DNA from: Erysipelotrichaceae bacterium
GTDB taxonomy: Bacteria; Bacillota_I; Bacilli_A; Erysipelotrichales; Erysipelotrichaceae
Length of the DNA stretch: 51,008 bases
Direction: 5' to 3'
Assembly: GCA_030526485.1 (NCBI GenBank)
Contig: JAUNCS010000010.1
Location: 1 to 51,008 of the forward strand
Shown here: piece after piece, positions 35,678-43,713 of the stretch
Numbering within the stretch: the first letter of the stretch is position 1
Layout of the letters: the number at the start of each line of letters is the position of its first letter
The notes under the pieces: generated by a model
The model's database searches: none
Told to the model about the DNA's origin: nothing
What the model saw: only the letters and a program-made list of their open reading frames with translations
Made by a program: the position numbers and the translations under genes

Positions 35678-36421
35678 TTAATCATTATACATTTTATATT
35701 CTTTTAAATATTCGCTAACCGATCTTTGCATCTCTTTTGAAAAATCAGAATTATACTTACGCTTGCAGAAAGCATTCACCCATTCATCAAGTTTTTCATC
35801 TTCTTCGATATTCTGCTTGTCCTTAAACAGTTTATTTAAATCTTCTTCATTTAATACTTTATATGTGTTTTCACAAACTATCGTATCCAAAGATTCTCTT
35901 TTTGGTTTCTTTCCATTGATAACCGCTTCATTAGGATAACCAAAGACAATACATACCGCCGGGCAGACATGTTCTGGCAGTTTTAACAGTTCACACATCT
36001 TTTCCTTATTTTCCAGAATATCCCCGATATAGCAGGAACCAATACCTAAGGATTCAGCAGCTGTAACCGCATTTTGCGCAGCTATTGTGGTATCGATTAA
36101 AGATAAGACAAAGTCACCCTGACCCATTTCTCTTGGCTCAGCATTATGATATTTAAAAATGTCATACCACTTCTTGAAGTCAATACAGTAAACAAGAACC
36201 ATCTTGGCCTGATTCATGAATGGCTGATTATCACATAAAACAGATAGTTCTTTAACAATCTCTTTATCAGTTACATCGATGATGCGATAAGGTTCCTGAT
36301 TACCAGCACTTGGTGCATTAATGGAAGCTAAAAGAATCTGTTTCTTGTCTTCTTCACTTATTTCTTTATCACTAAATGATCTGATTGATTTTCTTTTGAT
36401 TAATTCTTCAATAGTACTCAT
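35678..36421 (-). CDS. nitroreductase family protein
   Basis: FMN-dependent oxidoreductase of about 247 residues. The start is MSTIEELIKRKSIRSF at 36421, after AGGAGG; an earlier in-frame start at 36463 would place the tRNA terminator inside the gene. Family features are RKSIRSFSDKEI near 10-22, APSAGNQEPYRI near 40-51 and GSCYIGDI near 137. Nitroreductases reduce nitro compounds, quinones or flavin with NAD(P)H. The tail of about 55 residues after the core is longer than usual and rich in Lys/Glu. Confidence 0.88.
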   Translation of the reverse strand: MSTIEELIKRKSIRSFSDKEISEEDKKQILLASINAPSAGNQEPYRIIDVTDKEIVKELSVLCDNQPFMNQAKMVLVYCIDFKKWYDIFKYHNAEPREMGQGDFVLSLIDTTIAAQNAVTAAESLGIGSCYIGDILENKEKMCELLKLPEHVCPAVCIVFGYPNEAVINGKKPKRESLDTIVCENTYKVLNEEDLNKLFKDKQNIEEDEKLDEWVNAFCKRKYNSDFSKEMQRSVSEYLKEYKMYND

Positions 36422-36438
36422 TGTCCCTCCTAAAGAAA

Positions 36439-36460
36439 AGAACTTTGATGTCAAAGTTCT
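36439..36460 (-). terminator. dut/tRNA-Arg terminator
   Basis: A 10-bp perfect stem (36439-36448 with 36451-36460) has a two-base loop and is followed by TTTCTTT on the minus strand. Confidence 0.8.
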
Positions 36461-36471
36461 CATTTATAATC

Positions 36472-36547
36472 TGGCGCGCCCAATAGGAATCGAACCTACA
36501 ACCTTTTGAGTCGGAGTCAAACGCTCTATCCATTGAGCTATGGGCGC
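36472..36547 (-). tRNA. tRNA-Arg (anticodon CCG)
   Basis: On the minus strand the acceptor arm GCGCCCA pairs with TGGGCGC, followed by G and an encoded CCA. The D arm, the anticodon stem TTTGA/TCAAA with loop CTCCGAC (anticodon CCG) and the T arm GGTTCGATTCC are clear. It begins one base after the dut stop codon, so it is probably processed from the dut transcript. Confidence 0.93.
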
Positions 36548-36548
36548 A

Positions 36549-37034
36549 TTAGTTACTAGAACCAAAGCCGCCTGTTCTTTCTTTATCAACTAATTCTTCT
36601 TCTGCTGTAAAGAATTCAAAGAAAATGCCCTGAACAAAACGATCACCCTTATTGATCACGATATCCTTAGTGCCTCTATTTACTAAAGCCACAATAATAT
36701 GACCCTCATTCTTAGCTCCATAGTAGTCAGCGTCAATAATGCCGGTTGTATTAGCTAAGCACAGCTGATACTTAAAGCCTAAAGAAGAACGTGGGTAGAT
36801 ATTTAAGACATAGCCATCTTCAATAAAACATCTGATACCGCTGGGAATCTTTACCAGTTCATTAGGCTTGATAGTGATATCAACTGGACAAGTAAAGTCA
36901 TAGCCAGCTGAACCTTTTGTTGCGCGGGCTGGAATGACGATATTATCGTAATAGTCACCTTCAAGGTTTAATAGATCTTTTAAATCTTTGTCAAATTGGT
37001 TTTTACTTACTTTTTCAAATCTTGCAATACTCAT
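36549..37034 (-). CDS. dut: deoxyuridine triphosphate nucleotidohydrolase
   Basis: Trimeric dUTPase that keeps uracil out of DNA by converting dUTP to dUMP. The 161 residues carry the five motifs: GSAGYDFTCP, PRSSLGF, the substrate loop NTTGIIDADYYGAKNEG, RFVQGIFFEF and the C-terminal RTGGFGSSN. The N-terminus has an extra 35 residues before motif 1. The TATAAT at 37041-37046 ends six bases before the ATG and no Shine-Dalgarno sequence is present. The tRNA-Arg gene starts one base after its stop. Confidence 0.93.
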   Translation of the reverse strand: MSIARFEKVSKNQFDKDLKDLLNLEGDYYDNIVIPARATKGSAGYDFTCPVDITIKPNELVKIPSGIRCFIEDGYVLNIYPRSSLGFKYQLCLANTTGIIDADYYGAKNEGHIIVALVNRGTKDIVINKGDRFVQGIFFEFFTAEEELVDKERTGGFGSSN

Positions 37035-37040
37035 GAATAA

Positions 37041-37046
37041 ATTATA
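37041..37046 (-). promoter_or_regulatory. -10 box for a leaderless dut transcript
   Basis: TATAAT on the minus strand, six bases (TTATTC) before the ATG at 37034. No Shine-Dalgarno sequence is present. Confidence 0.55.
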
Positions 37047-37048
37047 AC

Positions 37049-37978
37049 CTACAACTCTCTTTCCAAGAATGCATATACATTTTCAAAACAAATCTTTCTG
37101 ATTTCTTCCTCACTAAAATCATAGGCTCTTAAAGCTTCGACAATATTTTGCGAATCAGCCGCTGAATTTAAGTCCAGGGCATTATCATCGCTACTGAAGC
37201 CATCCAGAAAATTCATATAGTCAAAGCCACAGGCGATATGTTCAACGCCTACCAGATCTGCCATATAACGGGCATGTGAAGCCAAGCCCAGTGCTGTCTG
37301 CTTTTCTCTTTTTTCATCAATAAAATGACTGGCTGAATTTAAGCCAATTAAACCACCCTTTAAGGCAATAGCCTTGCATTGCTGATCAGTCAGATTTCTT
37401 TGATGATTACAGATAGTTCTACTGTTTGAATGAGTGGCAATCACCGGTCTTTTTGAAGCGTTGATAATCTGCCAGAAACCAAGTTCATTGATATGAGATA
37501 CATCAATTATCATCTTTAACTCATTCATTTTTCTGATTGCTTTAAAGCCTTCTTCACTTAAGCCATGTAAAGGATTATTAGGCCAGCCACTAGCCAGAGC
37601 ATTTTCATCATTCCAGCAAAGCGAAGCTACACGTACATTGTGTTTATAAAACCATTCCAGTTTTTCTGCAACATTATCACGCACGCCACACATTCCTTCT
37701 AACGAAATTAATGTTAATAACTTATCAGACTTTAAATCTTTAGGACCGGTAATTATTGCGACATCATTACTATTAAGTTCTTCATTGCAGTTATAAACCA
37801 TTTCCTGCATGGTTTCATAATCTTCACTGCCATCAAAAAAGCAGGCTGTAAATACACCTCTGACATTTCCTTTTCTTAATTCGGGATAATGAACATTTTT
37901 GAAAACATCACTTTTTCCCTGTTTCTTTCTTTGCAGTAAATTGGTGCCAATATCGGCATGCATATCAAATATTTTCAT
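37049..37978 (-). CDS. M19 family membrane-dipeptidase-like protein
   Basis: 309 residues of the M19 (renal dipeptidase) metallo-hydrolase family. Metal-binding elements are DMHADIG at the start, SLEGMCG near residue 93, DVSHIN near 160, ATHSNSR near 181 and GFDYMN near 250. There is no signal peptide, so it acts in the cytoplasm. It cleaves dipeptides, including D-residue-containing ones in some members. AGGAG precedes the ATG. The dut -10 box starts inside its last bases. Confidence 0.9.
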   Translation of the reverse strand: MKIFDMHADIGTNLLQRKKQGKSDVFKNVHYPELRKGNVRGVFTACFFDGSEDYETMQEMVYNCNEELNSNDVAIITGPKDLKSDKLLTLISLEGMCGVRDNVAEKLEWFYKHNVRVASLCWNDENALASGWPNNPLHGLSEEGFKAIRKMNELKMIIDVSHINELGFWQIINASKRPVIATHSNSRTICNHQRNLTDQQCKAIALKGGLIGLNSASHFIDEKREKQTALGLASHARYMADLVGVEHIACGFDYMNFLDGFSSDDNALDLNSAADSQNIVEALRAYDFSEEEIRKICFENVYAFLEREL

Positions 37979-37990
37979 ACTCTTTCTCCT

Positions 37991-38013
37991 AAAAAGAGGT
38001 GATAATCACCTCT
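37991..38013 (-). terminator. SPFH/ribbon-helix-helix operon terminator
   Basis: AAGAGGTGAT pairs with ATCACCTCTT around a short loop, followed by a T run on the minus strand. Confidence 0.8.
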
Positions 38014-38218
38014 TAGTAAACTTCTTGATATCAACATCAAGTGGTGCATCTATATCTTCAGAGATATAACGACCATTCTTTTTTCTTTGTTTTACGCACT
38101 CAGTTAAAAGATACTCAATCTGTCCATTGATGCTGCGAAAGTCATCTTCGGCCCAGGCAGCTAAATCAGCAAACAGTTTTTCACTGATACGTAATGGTAC
38201 CTGTTTCTTCTCTGCCAT
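38006..38218 (-). CDS. Arc-like ribbon-helix-helix protein
   Basis: 70 residues: MAEKKQVPLRISEKLFADLA, then AWAEDDFRSINGQIEYLLTECV and a basic tail. This is the Arc/ribbon-helix-helix DNA-binding motif with a strand (VPLRIS) and two helices. The C-terminal 20 residues (SEDIDAPLDVDIKKF) extend beyond a minimal Arc repressor. It lies one base after the SPFH gene and is almost certainly transcribed with it. Small Arc-like proteins paired with SPFH genes occur elsewhere in Bacillota. The targets are unknown. Confidence 0.85.
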   Translation of the reverse strand: MAEKKQVPLRISEKLFADLAAWAEDDFRSINGQIEYLLTECVKQRKKNGRYISEDIDAPLDVDIKKFTKR

Positions 38219-38219
38219 C

Positions 38220-39239
38220 TTAGTAAAGTGTACCAGAATTTACTATTGGTGTAGCATCCTTGTTACCACAAAGAACTACAAGCAAGTTAGAAACCATCTG
38301 AGCCTTTCTTTCATCATCCAGATCAACCACATTATTAGCTGATAAGCGATCAAGCGCCATTTCAACCATGCCTACTGCACCATCAACAATCATCTTTCTG
38401 GCATCAATAATTGCTGAAGCCTGCTGTCTTTGTAACATAACAGCTGCAATTTCTGGGGCATAGGCCAGATAAGTGATTCTGGCTTCTACGATTTCCAGAC
38501 CCGCTTCATTTACCTTTGACTGAATTTCTTCTTTGATACGATTAGCTACCACATCACTTGATCCTCTTAAAGAGCCATCATCTGATACGCCATCACCAGT
38601 TGTATCCACATTTTGGGCTACATCATATGGATATAGACGAACAATATTTCTTAGAGCTGCATCACATTGTAAAGACAGATATTCCTTATAGTTATCGACA
38701 TTAAATACCGCCTTGGCTGTATCGCTTACCTGCCAGATTACCGCAATTCCAATTTCTATCGGATTACCAAGACAGTCATTGATTTTCTGCTTGGCATTAT
38801 TTAAAGTCATCATCTTTAAAGAAATCTTTTTGCCGCCATCAATCTCAAGATTAGCCTGAGGCTGTAAAGAGACAGTGAATTTCTTATTTTCATTATCAAT
38901 ATCACCACTTTGATTTAGCTTTGTCTTGGCAGCCGGATTAACTGCAACACAGAATGGATTTACAAAGTAATAGCCTTCTTCCTTTAAGGTGCCAACATAC
39001 TTACCAAATAAAGTAAGAACTAATGCTTCCTGAGGTTTTAAAACCTTAAAGCCTGGTAACATAATAGAAGCCAAAATAATTGAAGCAATCATAATAATGA
39101 ACGGGAATACAGCTAAGCTGCCATCTTTTATTCTTGTTTGAACAACAATAAAGCAAACCATTGGCCCAATCCATAAAAAGATATTAAGGCATAACATTGC
39201 AAGACCATTTTTCTTTTTGTTTAATACTATTTCTTTCAT
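38220..39239 (-). CDS. SPFH/Band 7 (stomatin-like) membrane protein
   Basis: 339 residues from MKEIVLNKKKNG (39239), chosen for the AGGAG upstream. Two hydrophobic segments (about 10-35 and 45-65) are followed by an SPFH domain (about 75-265, including GKYVGTLKEEGYYFVNPF and VNEAGLEIVEARITYLAYAP) and a C-terminal helix. SPFH proteins form membrane microdomain oligomers that scaffold other proteins. It shares an operon with the Arc-like gene. Its promoter region is divergent from rho. Confidence 0.9.
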   Translation of the reverse strand: MKEIVLNKKKNGLAMLCLNIFLWIGPMVCFIVVQTRIKDGSLAVFPFIIMIASIILASIMLPGFKVLKPQEALVLTLFGKYVGTLKEEGYYFVNPFCVAVNPAAKTKLNQSGDIDNENKKFTVSLQPQANLEIDGGKKISLKMMTLNNAKQKINDCLGNPIEIGIAVIWQVSDTAKAVFNVDNYKEYLSLQCDAALRNIVRLYPYDVAQNVDTTGDGVSDDGSLRGSSDVVANRIKEEIQSKVNEAGLEIVEARITYLAYAPEIAAVMLQRQQASAIIDARKMIVDGAVGMVEMALDRLSANNVVDLDDERKAQMVSNLLVVLCGNKDATPIVNSGTLY

Positions 39240-39338
39240 AGTTGATTTCTCCTTTGATATCATTATGATATCATTTTAATCTCATAAATAAAATGTTTAA
39301 GATATGCCTGTATAATACTTTTGAGGATTAAATAAATA

Positions 39339-40625
39339 ATGAATAAAGAAGAATTATCTGCATTAAAAATCAGTGAATTAAAGGCAATGGCTAAAGAAAA
39401 AGAACTTGATGTCTCAGGTTTAAAGAAAGATGAAATCATTTTTAAGCTTTCGCAGCTTGAAGAAGAAGTAAAAGAAGAAGTAAAAGTTGAAAAAAAGGAA
39501 GAAGCTAAAGAAGTAGCTGGTATCCTGACAATTCTTGAAGATGGCTTTGGCTTTATTAGAGGTGATAACTTTGCCAATAATGAAGACAATGTCTATGTAT
39601 CTCCAACTTTCATTAAAAAATTCCGTTTAAGAGTTGGTGATCATATTATCGGCAAGAAAAGAGCTCCTAAAGATAATGAAAGATATAGTTCTCTAATCTA
39701 TATCGATAAGATTAACTATCTTGATACCGATATGATTAGAAATAGAGTTATCTTTGAAGACTTAACACCAGTCTTCCCGGATGAAAGAATCAGACTGGAA
39801 AGACAGGGTGAATCGCTGGCGATGAGAGTCATGGATTTAATTTCACCTATCGGCAAGGGTCAAAGAGGCTTAATCGTTTCTCCACCTAAGGCTGGTAAGA
39901 CAACCATGCTAAAGGATATTGCTCTTTCAATACTAAGAGCCAATCCCAAGACTCACCTTATTGTTTTATTAATTGATGAAAGACCGGAAGAAGTAACCGA
40001 TATTAAAGAAATCGTTCAGGGTGAAAATGTTGAAATCATTTATTCAACTTTTGATGAACCACCAACAAGACATAAATATGTTTCAGAATTAACAATTGAA
40101 CACGCCAAAAGACTGGTTGAGGCAGGAGAAGATGTCTTTATCCTTCTTGATTCAATTACCCGTCTAAGCAGAGCTTACAACCTTACTGAAACAAGCAGTG
40201 GCAAGACATTATCTGGTGGTTTAGATCCAAACGCTCTATATATGCCAAAGAAATTCTTTGGAGCTGCCAGAAAGACCAAGGAAAGAGGATCGCTTACTAT
40301 TCTGGCTACAGCTTTAGTAGACACCGGCAGTAAAATGGATGACGTTATCTATGAAGAATTCAAGGGAACTGGCAATATGGAACTGATTCTTTCAAGAAAA
40401 TTACAGGAAAGAAGATTATTCCCGGCTATTGATATTCCTAAATCTGGTACCAGAAGAGAAGATTTATTATTAAATTCAAAGGAAATGAACGCAGTAAATA
40501 TCATTCGAAGAGAACTTTATGACTATAACAATTCCACTTCGATAGATAATTTAATCTCTCTGTTCATAAAATCTAAAAATAATGAAGAACTTTGCGATTT
40601 AATTATAAAAAATAAAACATTTTAA
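39339..40625 (+). CDS. rho: transcription termination factor Rho
   Basis: RNA-dependent hexameric ATPase that terminates transcripts. The 428 residues include the Rho N-terminal helix bundle ([18 protein letters not shown]), an acidic/Lys-rich linker, the RNA-binding cold-shock domain ([15 protein letters not shown]), and the ATPase core with Walker [11 protein letters not shown] near residue 185 and Walker [10 protein letters not shown] near 210. The last 80 residues carry [24 protein letters not shown] -10 TATAAT lies about 20 bases before the ATG. Confidence 0.96.
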   Translation: MNKEELSALKISELKAMAKEKELDVSGLKKDEIIFKLSQLEEEVKEEVKVEKKEEAKEVAGILTILEDGFGFIRGDNFANNEDNVYVSPTFIKKFRLRVGDHIIGKKRAPKDNERYSSLIYIDKINYLDTDMIRNRVIFEDLTPVFPDERIRLERQGESLAMRVMDLISPIGKGQRGLIVSPPKAGKTTMLKDIALSILRANPKTHLIVLLIDERPEEVTDIKEIVQGENVEIIYSTFDEPPTRHKYVSELTIEHAKRLVEAGEDVFILLDSITRLSRAYNLTETSSGKTLSGGLDPNALYMPKKFFGAARKTKERGSLTILATALVDTGSKMDDVIYEEFKGTGNMELILSRKLQERRLFPAIDIPKSGTRREDLLLNSKEMNAVNIIRRELYDYNNSTSIDNLISLFIKSKNNEELCDLIIKNKTF

Positions 40626-40636
40626 GAAATTTTGTG

Positions 40637-40675
40637 TATAATAGTCAGTGCAGTGACAAAGTTGCTGTACTGACT
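40637..40675 (+). other. hairpin behind rho with a -10-like box in front
   Basis: An 11-bp stem with one G-U (40643-40653 with 40665-40675) directly follows a TATAAT box at 40637-40642. There is no T run after it, so it is not a classical terminator. It could be the 3' end structure of rho mRNA or a very short separate RNA. Confidence 0.4.
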
Positions 40676-40716
40676 AATACTTCTTGAAAAAAATTTAAAA
40701 AAATTTCAAAAAGTAC

Positions 40717-40746
40717 TAGACAAACCATCAAAAAGCATGGTATATT
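40717..40746 (+). promoter_or_regulatory. tRNA cluster promoter
   Basis: TAGACA (40717-40722), 18 bases, then TATATT (40741-40746). The predicted start precedes the tRNA-Ser gene by about 27 bases. Confidence 0.65.
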
Positions 40747-40779
40747 AAATAAGCGCTAAGGAACTAAGAGCGTTGGCAT

Positions 40780-40870
40780 GAAGAAGTACTCAAGAGGCCG
40801 AAGAGGAGGCCCTGCTAAGGCCTTAGGTCGGGTTTCCGGCGCGAGGGTTCAAATCCCTCCTTCTTCGCCA
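40780..40870 (+). tRNA. tRNA-Ser (anticodon GCT)
   Basis: 91 bases with a long variable arm as expected for Ser. The anticodon loop CTGCTAA gives GCT, which reads AGC/AGU. The acceptor arm GAAGAAG pairs with CTTCTTC, and the encoded GCCA end is present. It is the first of three tandem tRNAs. Confidence 0.93.
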
Positions 40871-40885
40871 TAAAAATTTATTTAT

Positions 40886-40959
40886 GCAGATGTAGTTCAA
40901 TGGTAGAACGCGACCTTGCCAAGGTCGACACGAGGGTTCGATTCCCTTCATCTGCTCCA
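40886..40959 (+). tRNA. tRNA-Gly (anticodon GCC)
   Basis: 74 bases. Acceptor GCAGATG pairs with CATCTGC, the anticodon loop TTGCCAA gives GCC, the T arm GGTTCGATTCC is standard and CCA is encoded. It is 15 bases after tRNA-Ser. Confidence 0.94.
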
Positions 40960-40962
40960 TCT

Positions 40963-41038
40963 GGTCACGTGGTGTAGCGGTTAACATGCCTCCCTGTCAC
41001 GGAGGAGATCGTGGGTTCGATTCCCATCGTGACCGCCA
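40963..41038 (+). tRNA. tRNA-Asp (anticodon GTC)
   Basis: 76 bases. Acceptor GGTCACG pairs with CGTGACC, the anticodon loop CTGTCAC gives GTC, the T arm is standard and CCA is encoded. Only three bases separate it from tRNA-Gly. Confidence 0.94.
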
Positions 41039-41047
41039 TTAAAAATT

Positions 41048-41071
41048 GAACTCTGGTAGTTCTTTTTTTTT
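41048..41071 (+). terminator. tRNA cluster terminator
   Basis: GAACT pairs with AGTTC (loop CTGGT) and is followed by nine T residues. Confidence 0.85.
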
Positions 41072-41091
41072 ACATAAAAACAGGTATTAAT

Positions 41092-41856
41092 ATGATTATT
41101 AAAGAAAATATTTGGATTGATCCATATAAGTTAAATAGAACTCTTCATATCTACTTACCCGATAATCTTGAGGATGGTGAAAGATTACCAGTACTATATA
41201 TGTTTGATGGTCATAATCTTTTTAATGACGAAGATGCCACTTATGGTACTTCCTGGGGTATTAAAGATTATCTGGATCAGAACAATTTAAGAGTTATGGT
41301 AGTAGGCCTTGAATGTTCACATGAAGATAATGGCAGAGAAAGACTTAGAGAGTTTACTCCCTTCACCTTTGATGATGAACCATGGGGACATATTGAAGAA
41401 AAAGGTATTTCCTTAATCAACTGGATGAATACTTCTTTAAAAAAATACATTGATAATAAGTATCCTACTATTAGTGATAGAGAACATACCTACATCGGTG
41501 GTTCCTCAATGGGTGGTACTATGGCCTTATATATGGCAATTATGCATTCTGACATCTATTCAAAAGCTATATGTGTTTCTCCACACATCTATCCAATGTA
41601 TAAGGATTTCAAGAAAATACTAAATCATCCAATGTCTCCAAATACCGAAGTATATATCAGCTGGGGTGGTTGGGAGTATCCGGAGCACTACATATTCGCG
41701 GTGGCTACCGATCAGAACCTGCAGATTATCAGAGCCCTGTTTAAGAAACCGGGTGTTGATGTCTTGCCACACTGTTTTAAAAATGACGATCATTCTGAAG
41801 CTGCTTGGCGTAAGGAATTGAAAGTCTGGATGAGTGAATTAAAGATTGGACAGTAA
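41092..41856 (+). CDS. alpha/beta-hydrolase esterase A (paralogue)
   Basis: 254 residues, no signal peptide. It shares the pattern of its paralogues: LHIYLPDNL, LYMFDGHNLFNDEDATYGTSWG, GLECSHED, the nucleophile Ser in GGSSMGGTMAL near residue 137, and a C-terminal HSEAAW with the likely catalytic His. The acid residue is probably in the WGGWEYPEH region, but this is a guess. It is one of four esterase-like genes in the window, three of them close paralogues, in a cluster with adenosine deaminase and an ATP-grasp ligase. Confidence 0.85.
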   Translation: MIIKENIWIDPYKLNRTLHIYLPDNLEDGERLPVLYMFDGHNLFNDEDATYGTSWGIKDYLDQNNLRVMVVGLECSHEDNGRERLREFTPFTFDDEPWGHIEEKGISLINWMNTSLKKYIDNKYPTISDREHTYIGGSSMGGTMALYMAIMHSDIYSKAICVSPHIYPMYKDFKKILNHPMSPNTEVYISWGGWEYPEHYIFAVATDQNLQIIRALFKKPGVDVLPHCFKNDDHSEAAWRKELKVWMSELKIGQ

Positions 41857-41880
41857 AGGCCTGCTTACGCAGACCTTTTT
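41857..41880 (+). terminator. terminator of esterase A, convergent with add
   Basis: AGGCCTGC pairs with GCAGACCT (one mismatch, loop TTAC), followed by TTTTTCTTT. Confidence 0.7.
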
Positions 41881-41882
41881 CT

Positions 41883-42860
41883 TTACTCTGATATTTTCTT
41901 TCTTAAATATTCCTTGGTTTCTTCATCACAGAAAGCGACATCAATCGCATTTAATGTGCACTGCATTAATTCCTCTTTACTTAAACTGTATTGTCTTAAT
42001 AAAGAGTGCTCATTAACCAAATCAGTCTGTGAAAAAGTCATATTATCGGTATTGACCGTAACCTTTACACCCGCATCAATCAGTTTTCTGATTGGATGGG
42101 TAGCATATGTATGGCCAAAGTAAGTATTAGAAGATACACAAACCTCCAGGGCTACTCCACTTTCTAAGACAGCCTGCAGATATTCAGGTTTTTGAATGCT
42201 GTTGATACCATGGCCTATGCGGTCCGGTTTCATATTCAAGGCATCCAAGACATGCTGGCCCTCACCCATTTCGCCCGCATGGATAGTTAGTGGTATTCCT
42301 TCTTCCTTGGCTTTGGCAATTACTGGTGCATATTCATTAAAATCACAGTTATTTTCAAAACCTGCCAAATCAATGCCTACTACACCCTTACCCAATAATT
42401 CCTTGGTAACTCTGACTGTTTCCAGATTTTCTTTGAGATTGATCTTAGCACTATCGCCCTTATGCATCAGACAATTGATAATACCAATCTTAATATCACA
42501 TTCTTCTTCTGCTCTTTTAACACCGGCAATCACCGCTTCAACAGCTTCTTTTTGTGTTAAGCCCTTTAGACAGTGCTGTTGTGAGGCGAAACGGATTTCC
42601 GCATAGATTAAACCAATCTCATCAAGTCTTTTTACCAGCTGATAAGCTGCTTCATTCAGATTTTCAGCTGTCTGCAGAATCTGACAAACGTAGTCAAATT
42701 TCTTAAATGGATCATCACCCCAGTTGTAGAATTCATTATAAAACTGTTCGTAAGTGGTATCGTTTGTGATGACACCTTCTTTAATAGCCATCTGATAAGT
42801 CCACATAAAGTTCAAGGAACCATCAAGATGTAAATGTAAATCAATTTTTGCAGTATTCAT
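41883..42860 (-). CDS. add: adenosine deaminase
   Basis: Converts adenosine to inosine for purine salvage. 325 residues with the zinc motif KIDLHLHLDGSL at the N-terminus, HAGE near residue 200, GHGINS near 228 and TVNTDN near 283, where the usual motif is SLNTDDP. It is transcribed on the minus strand from a TAAGAT box that ends six bases before the ATG, without Shine-Dalgarno sequence. Its position inside the esterase cluster may be coincidental. Confidence 0.92.
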   Translation of the reverse strand: MNTAKIDLHLHLDGSLNFMWTYQMAIKEGVITNDTTYEQFYNEFYNWGDDPFKKFDYVCQILQTAENLNEAAYQLVKRLDEIGLIYAEIRFASQQHCLKGLTQKEAVEAVIAGVKRAEEECDIKIGIINCLMHKGDSAKINLKENLETVRVTKELLGKGVVGIDLAGFENNCDFNEYAPVIAKAKEEGIPLTIHAGEMGEGQHVLDALNMKPDRIGHGINSIQKPEYLQAVLESGVALEVCVSSNTYFGHTYATHPIRKLIDAGVKVTVNTDNMTFSQTDLVNEHSLLRQYSLSKEELMQCTLNAIDVAFCDEETKEYLRKKISE

Positions 42861-42866
42861 AAGTTA

Positions 42867-42872
42867 ATCTTA
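42867..42872 (-). promoter_or_regulatory. -10 box for a leaderless add transcript
   Basis: TAAGAT on the minus strand, six bases (TAACTT) before the ATG at 42860. No Shine-Dalgarno sequence is present. Confidence 0.45.
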
Positions 42873-42929
42873 ACATATGGCAAATTGCTTTGGTCTTATA
42901 TATAATGTTTCTATATTTAGGAGAAATTT

Positions 42930-43673
42930 ATGTATATTGAAAGTGTTTTGTATTACAGCAATAATCTTCGCAAGAATATGCGTGTAAACATTTATGGTAC
43001 TGCAGGGCTACCAATTCTATGCTTCCCTGCCCAGGATTCTATGGCTAATAACTATGAAGAATTCGGTTTAGTTAATGAAATCGCTGATTATATCGATGGT
43101 GAAAGAGTACAGTTATACTGTGTAGACTCAAACGATATTGAAAGCTGGTCAAACAAGAATGGCGATCCAGCTTGGAGAGCTAACAGACAGGAAGAATATT
43201 TCAGATTCATCACTGAAGAACTTGTTCCTTATATCAATTCAAGAAAGAGATCTTTCTGTGAACCATTCACATTTGGTGTAAGTATGGGTGCTAATCATGC
43301 CGCTCTTACTTTCTTAAGAAGACCAGACTTATTCTCAGGTATGTTGTCTTTCTCAGGTGTCTTCACTGTTAAGTATTTCTTCAATGATTACTGTGACGGT
43401 ACTTTATATAATAATGCGCCTGAATTATTCATGCCTAATTTACCTAAGGATCATCCATACATCGATTTATATAACCAGAAGAAAATTATCTTCTGTATTG
43501 GCCAGGGTGCTTGGGAAGAAGGTCTTCCAACATATCATCACCTTGAATCAGTATTCAGAGAAAAGGGAATCAATGCCTGGTTTGATTACTGGGGTCATGA
43601 TGTAGCTCACGACTGGCCTTGGTGGTTAGTACAGATCAGATACTTCCTTCCTTACATTCTTGAAGACAAATAA
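42930..43673 (+). CDS. esterase-family alpha/beta hydrolase B
   Basis: 247 residues, no signal peptide. The nucleophile Ser is in FGVSMGANHAA near residue 115, and the likely catalytic His is in WGHDVAHDWPWW near the C-terminus. It belongs to the same superfamily as the three paralogues but is more distant, without the MxDGxNxF motif. It resembles esterase family proteins near COG4947 or antigen-85-like hydrolases. AGGAG lies before the ATG. It converges on the ATP-grasp gene and shares a terminator with it. Confidence 0.82.
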   Translation: MYIESVLYYSNNLRKNMRVNIYGTAGLPILCFPAQDSMANNYEEFGLVNEIADYIDGERVQLYCVDSNDIESWSNKNGDPAWRANRQEEYFRFITEELVPYINSRKRSFCEPFTFGVSMGANHAALTFLRRPDLFSGMLSFSGVFTVKYFFNDYCDGTLYNNAPELFMPNLPKDHPYIDLYNQKKIIFCIGQGAWEEGLPTYHHLESVFREKGINAWFDYWGHDVAHDWPWWLVQIRYFLPYILEDK

Positions 43674-43681
43674 AAAAAAAT

Positions 43682-43707
43682 AGCTGTAAGTTTTAAAACT
43701 TACAGCT
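43682..43707. terminator. bidirectional terminator between esterase B and the ATP-grasp gene
   Basis: A 26-base perfect palindrome (13-bp arms) has a T run on each side in the outgoing direction, so it ends both convergent transcripts. Confidence 0.85.
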
Positions 43708-43713
43708 TTTCTT

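Noticed and set aside
39263-39589. Frame of 108 codons opposite the start of rho
   Set aside because: Low-complexity Ser/Thr-rich mirror of the Glu/Lys-rich rho N-terminus.
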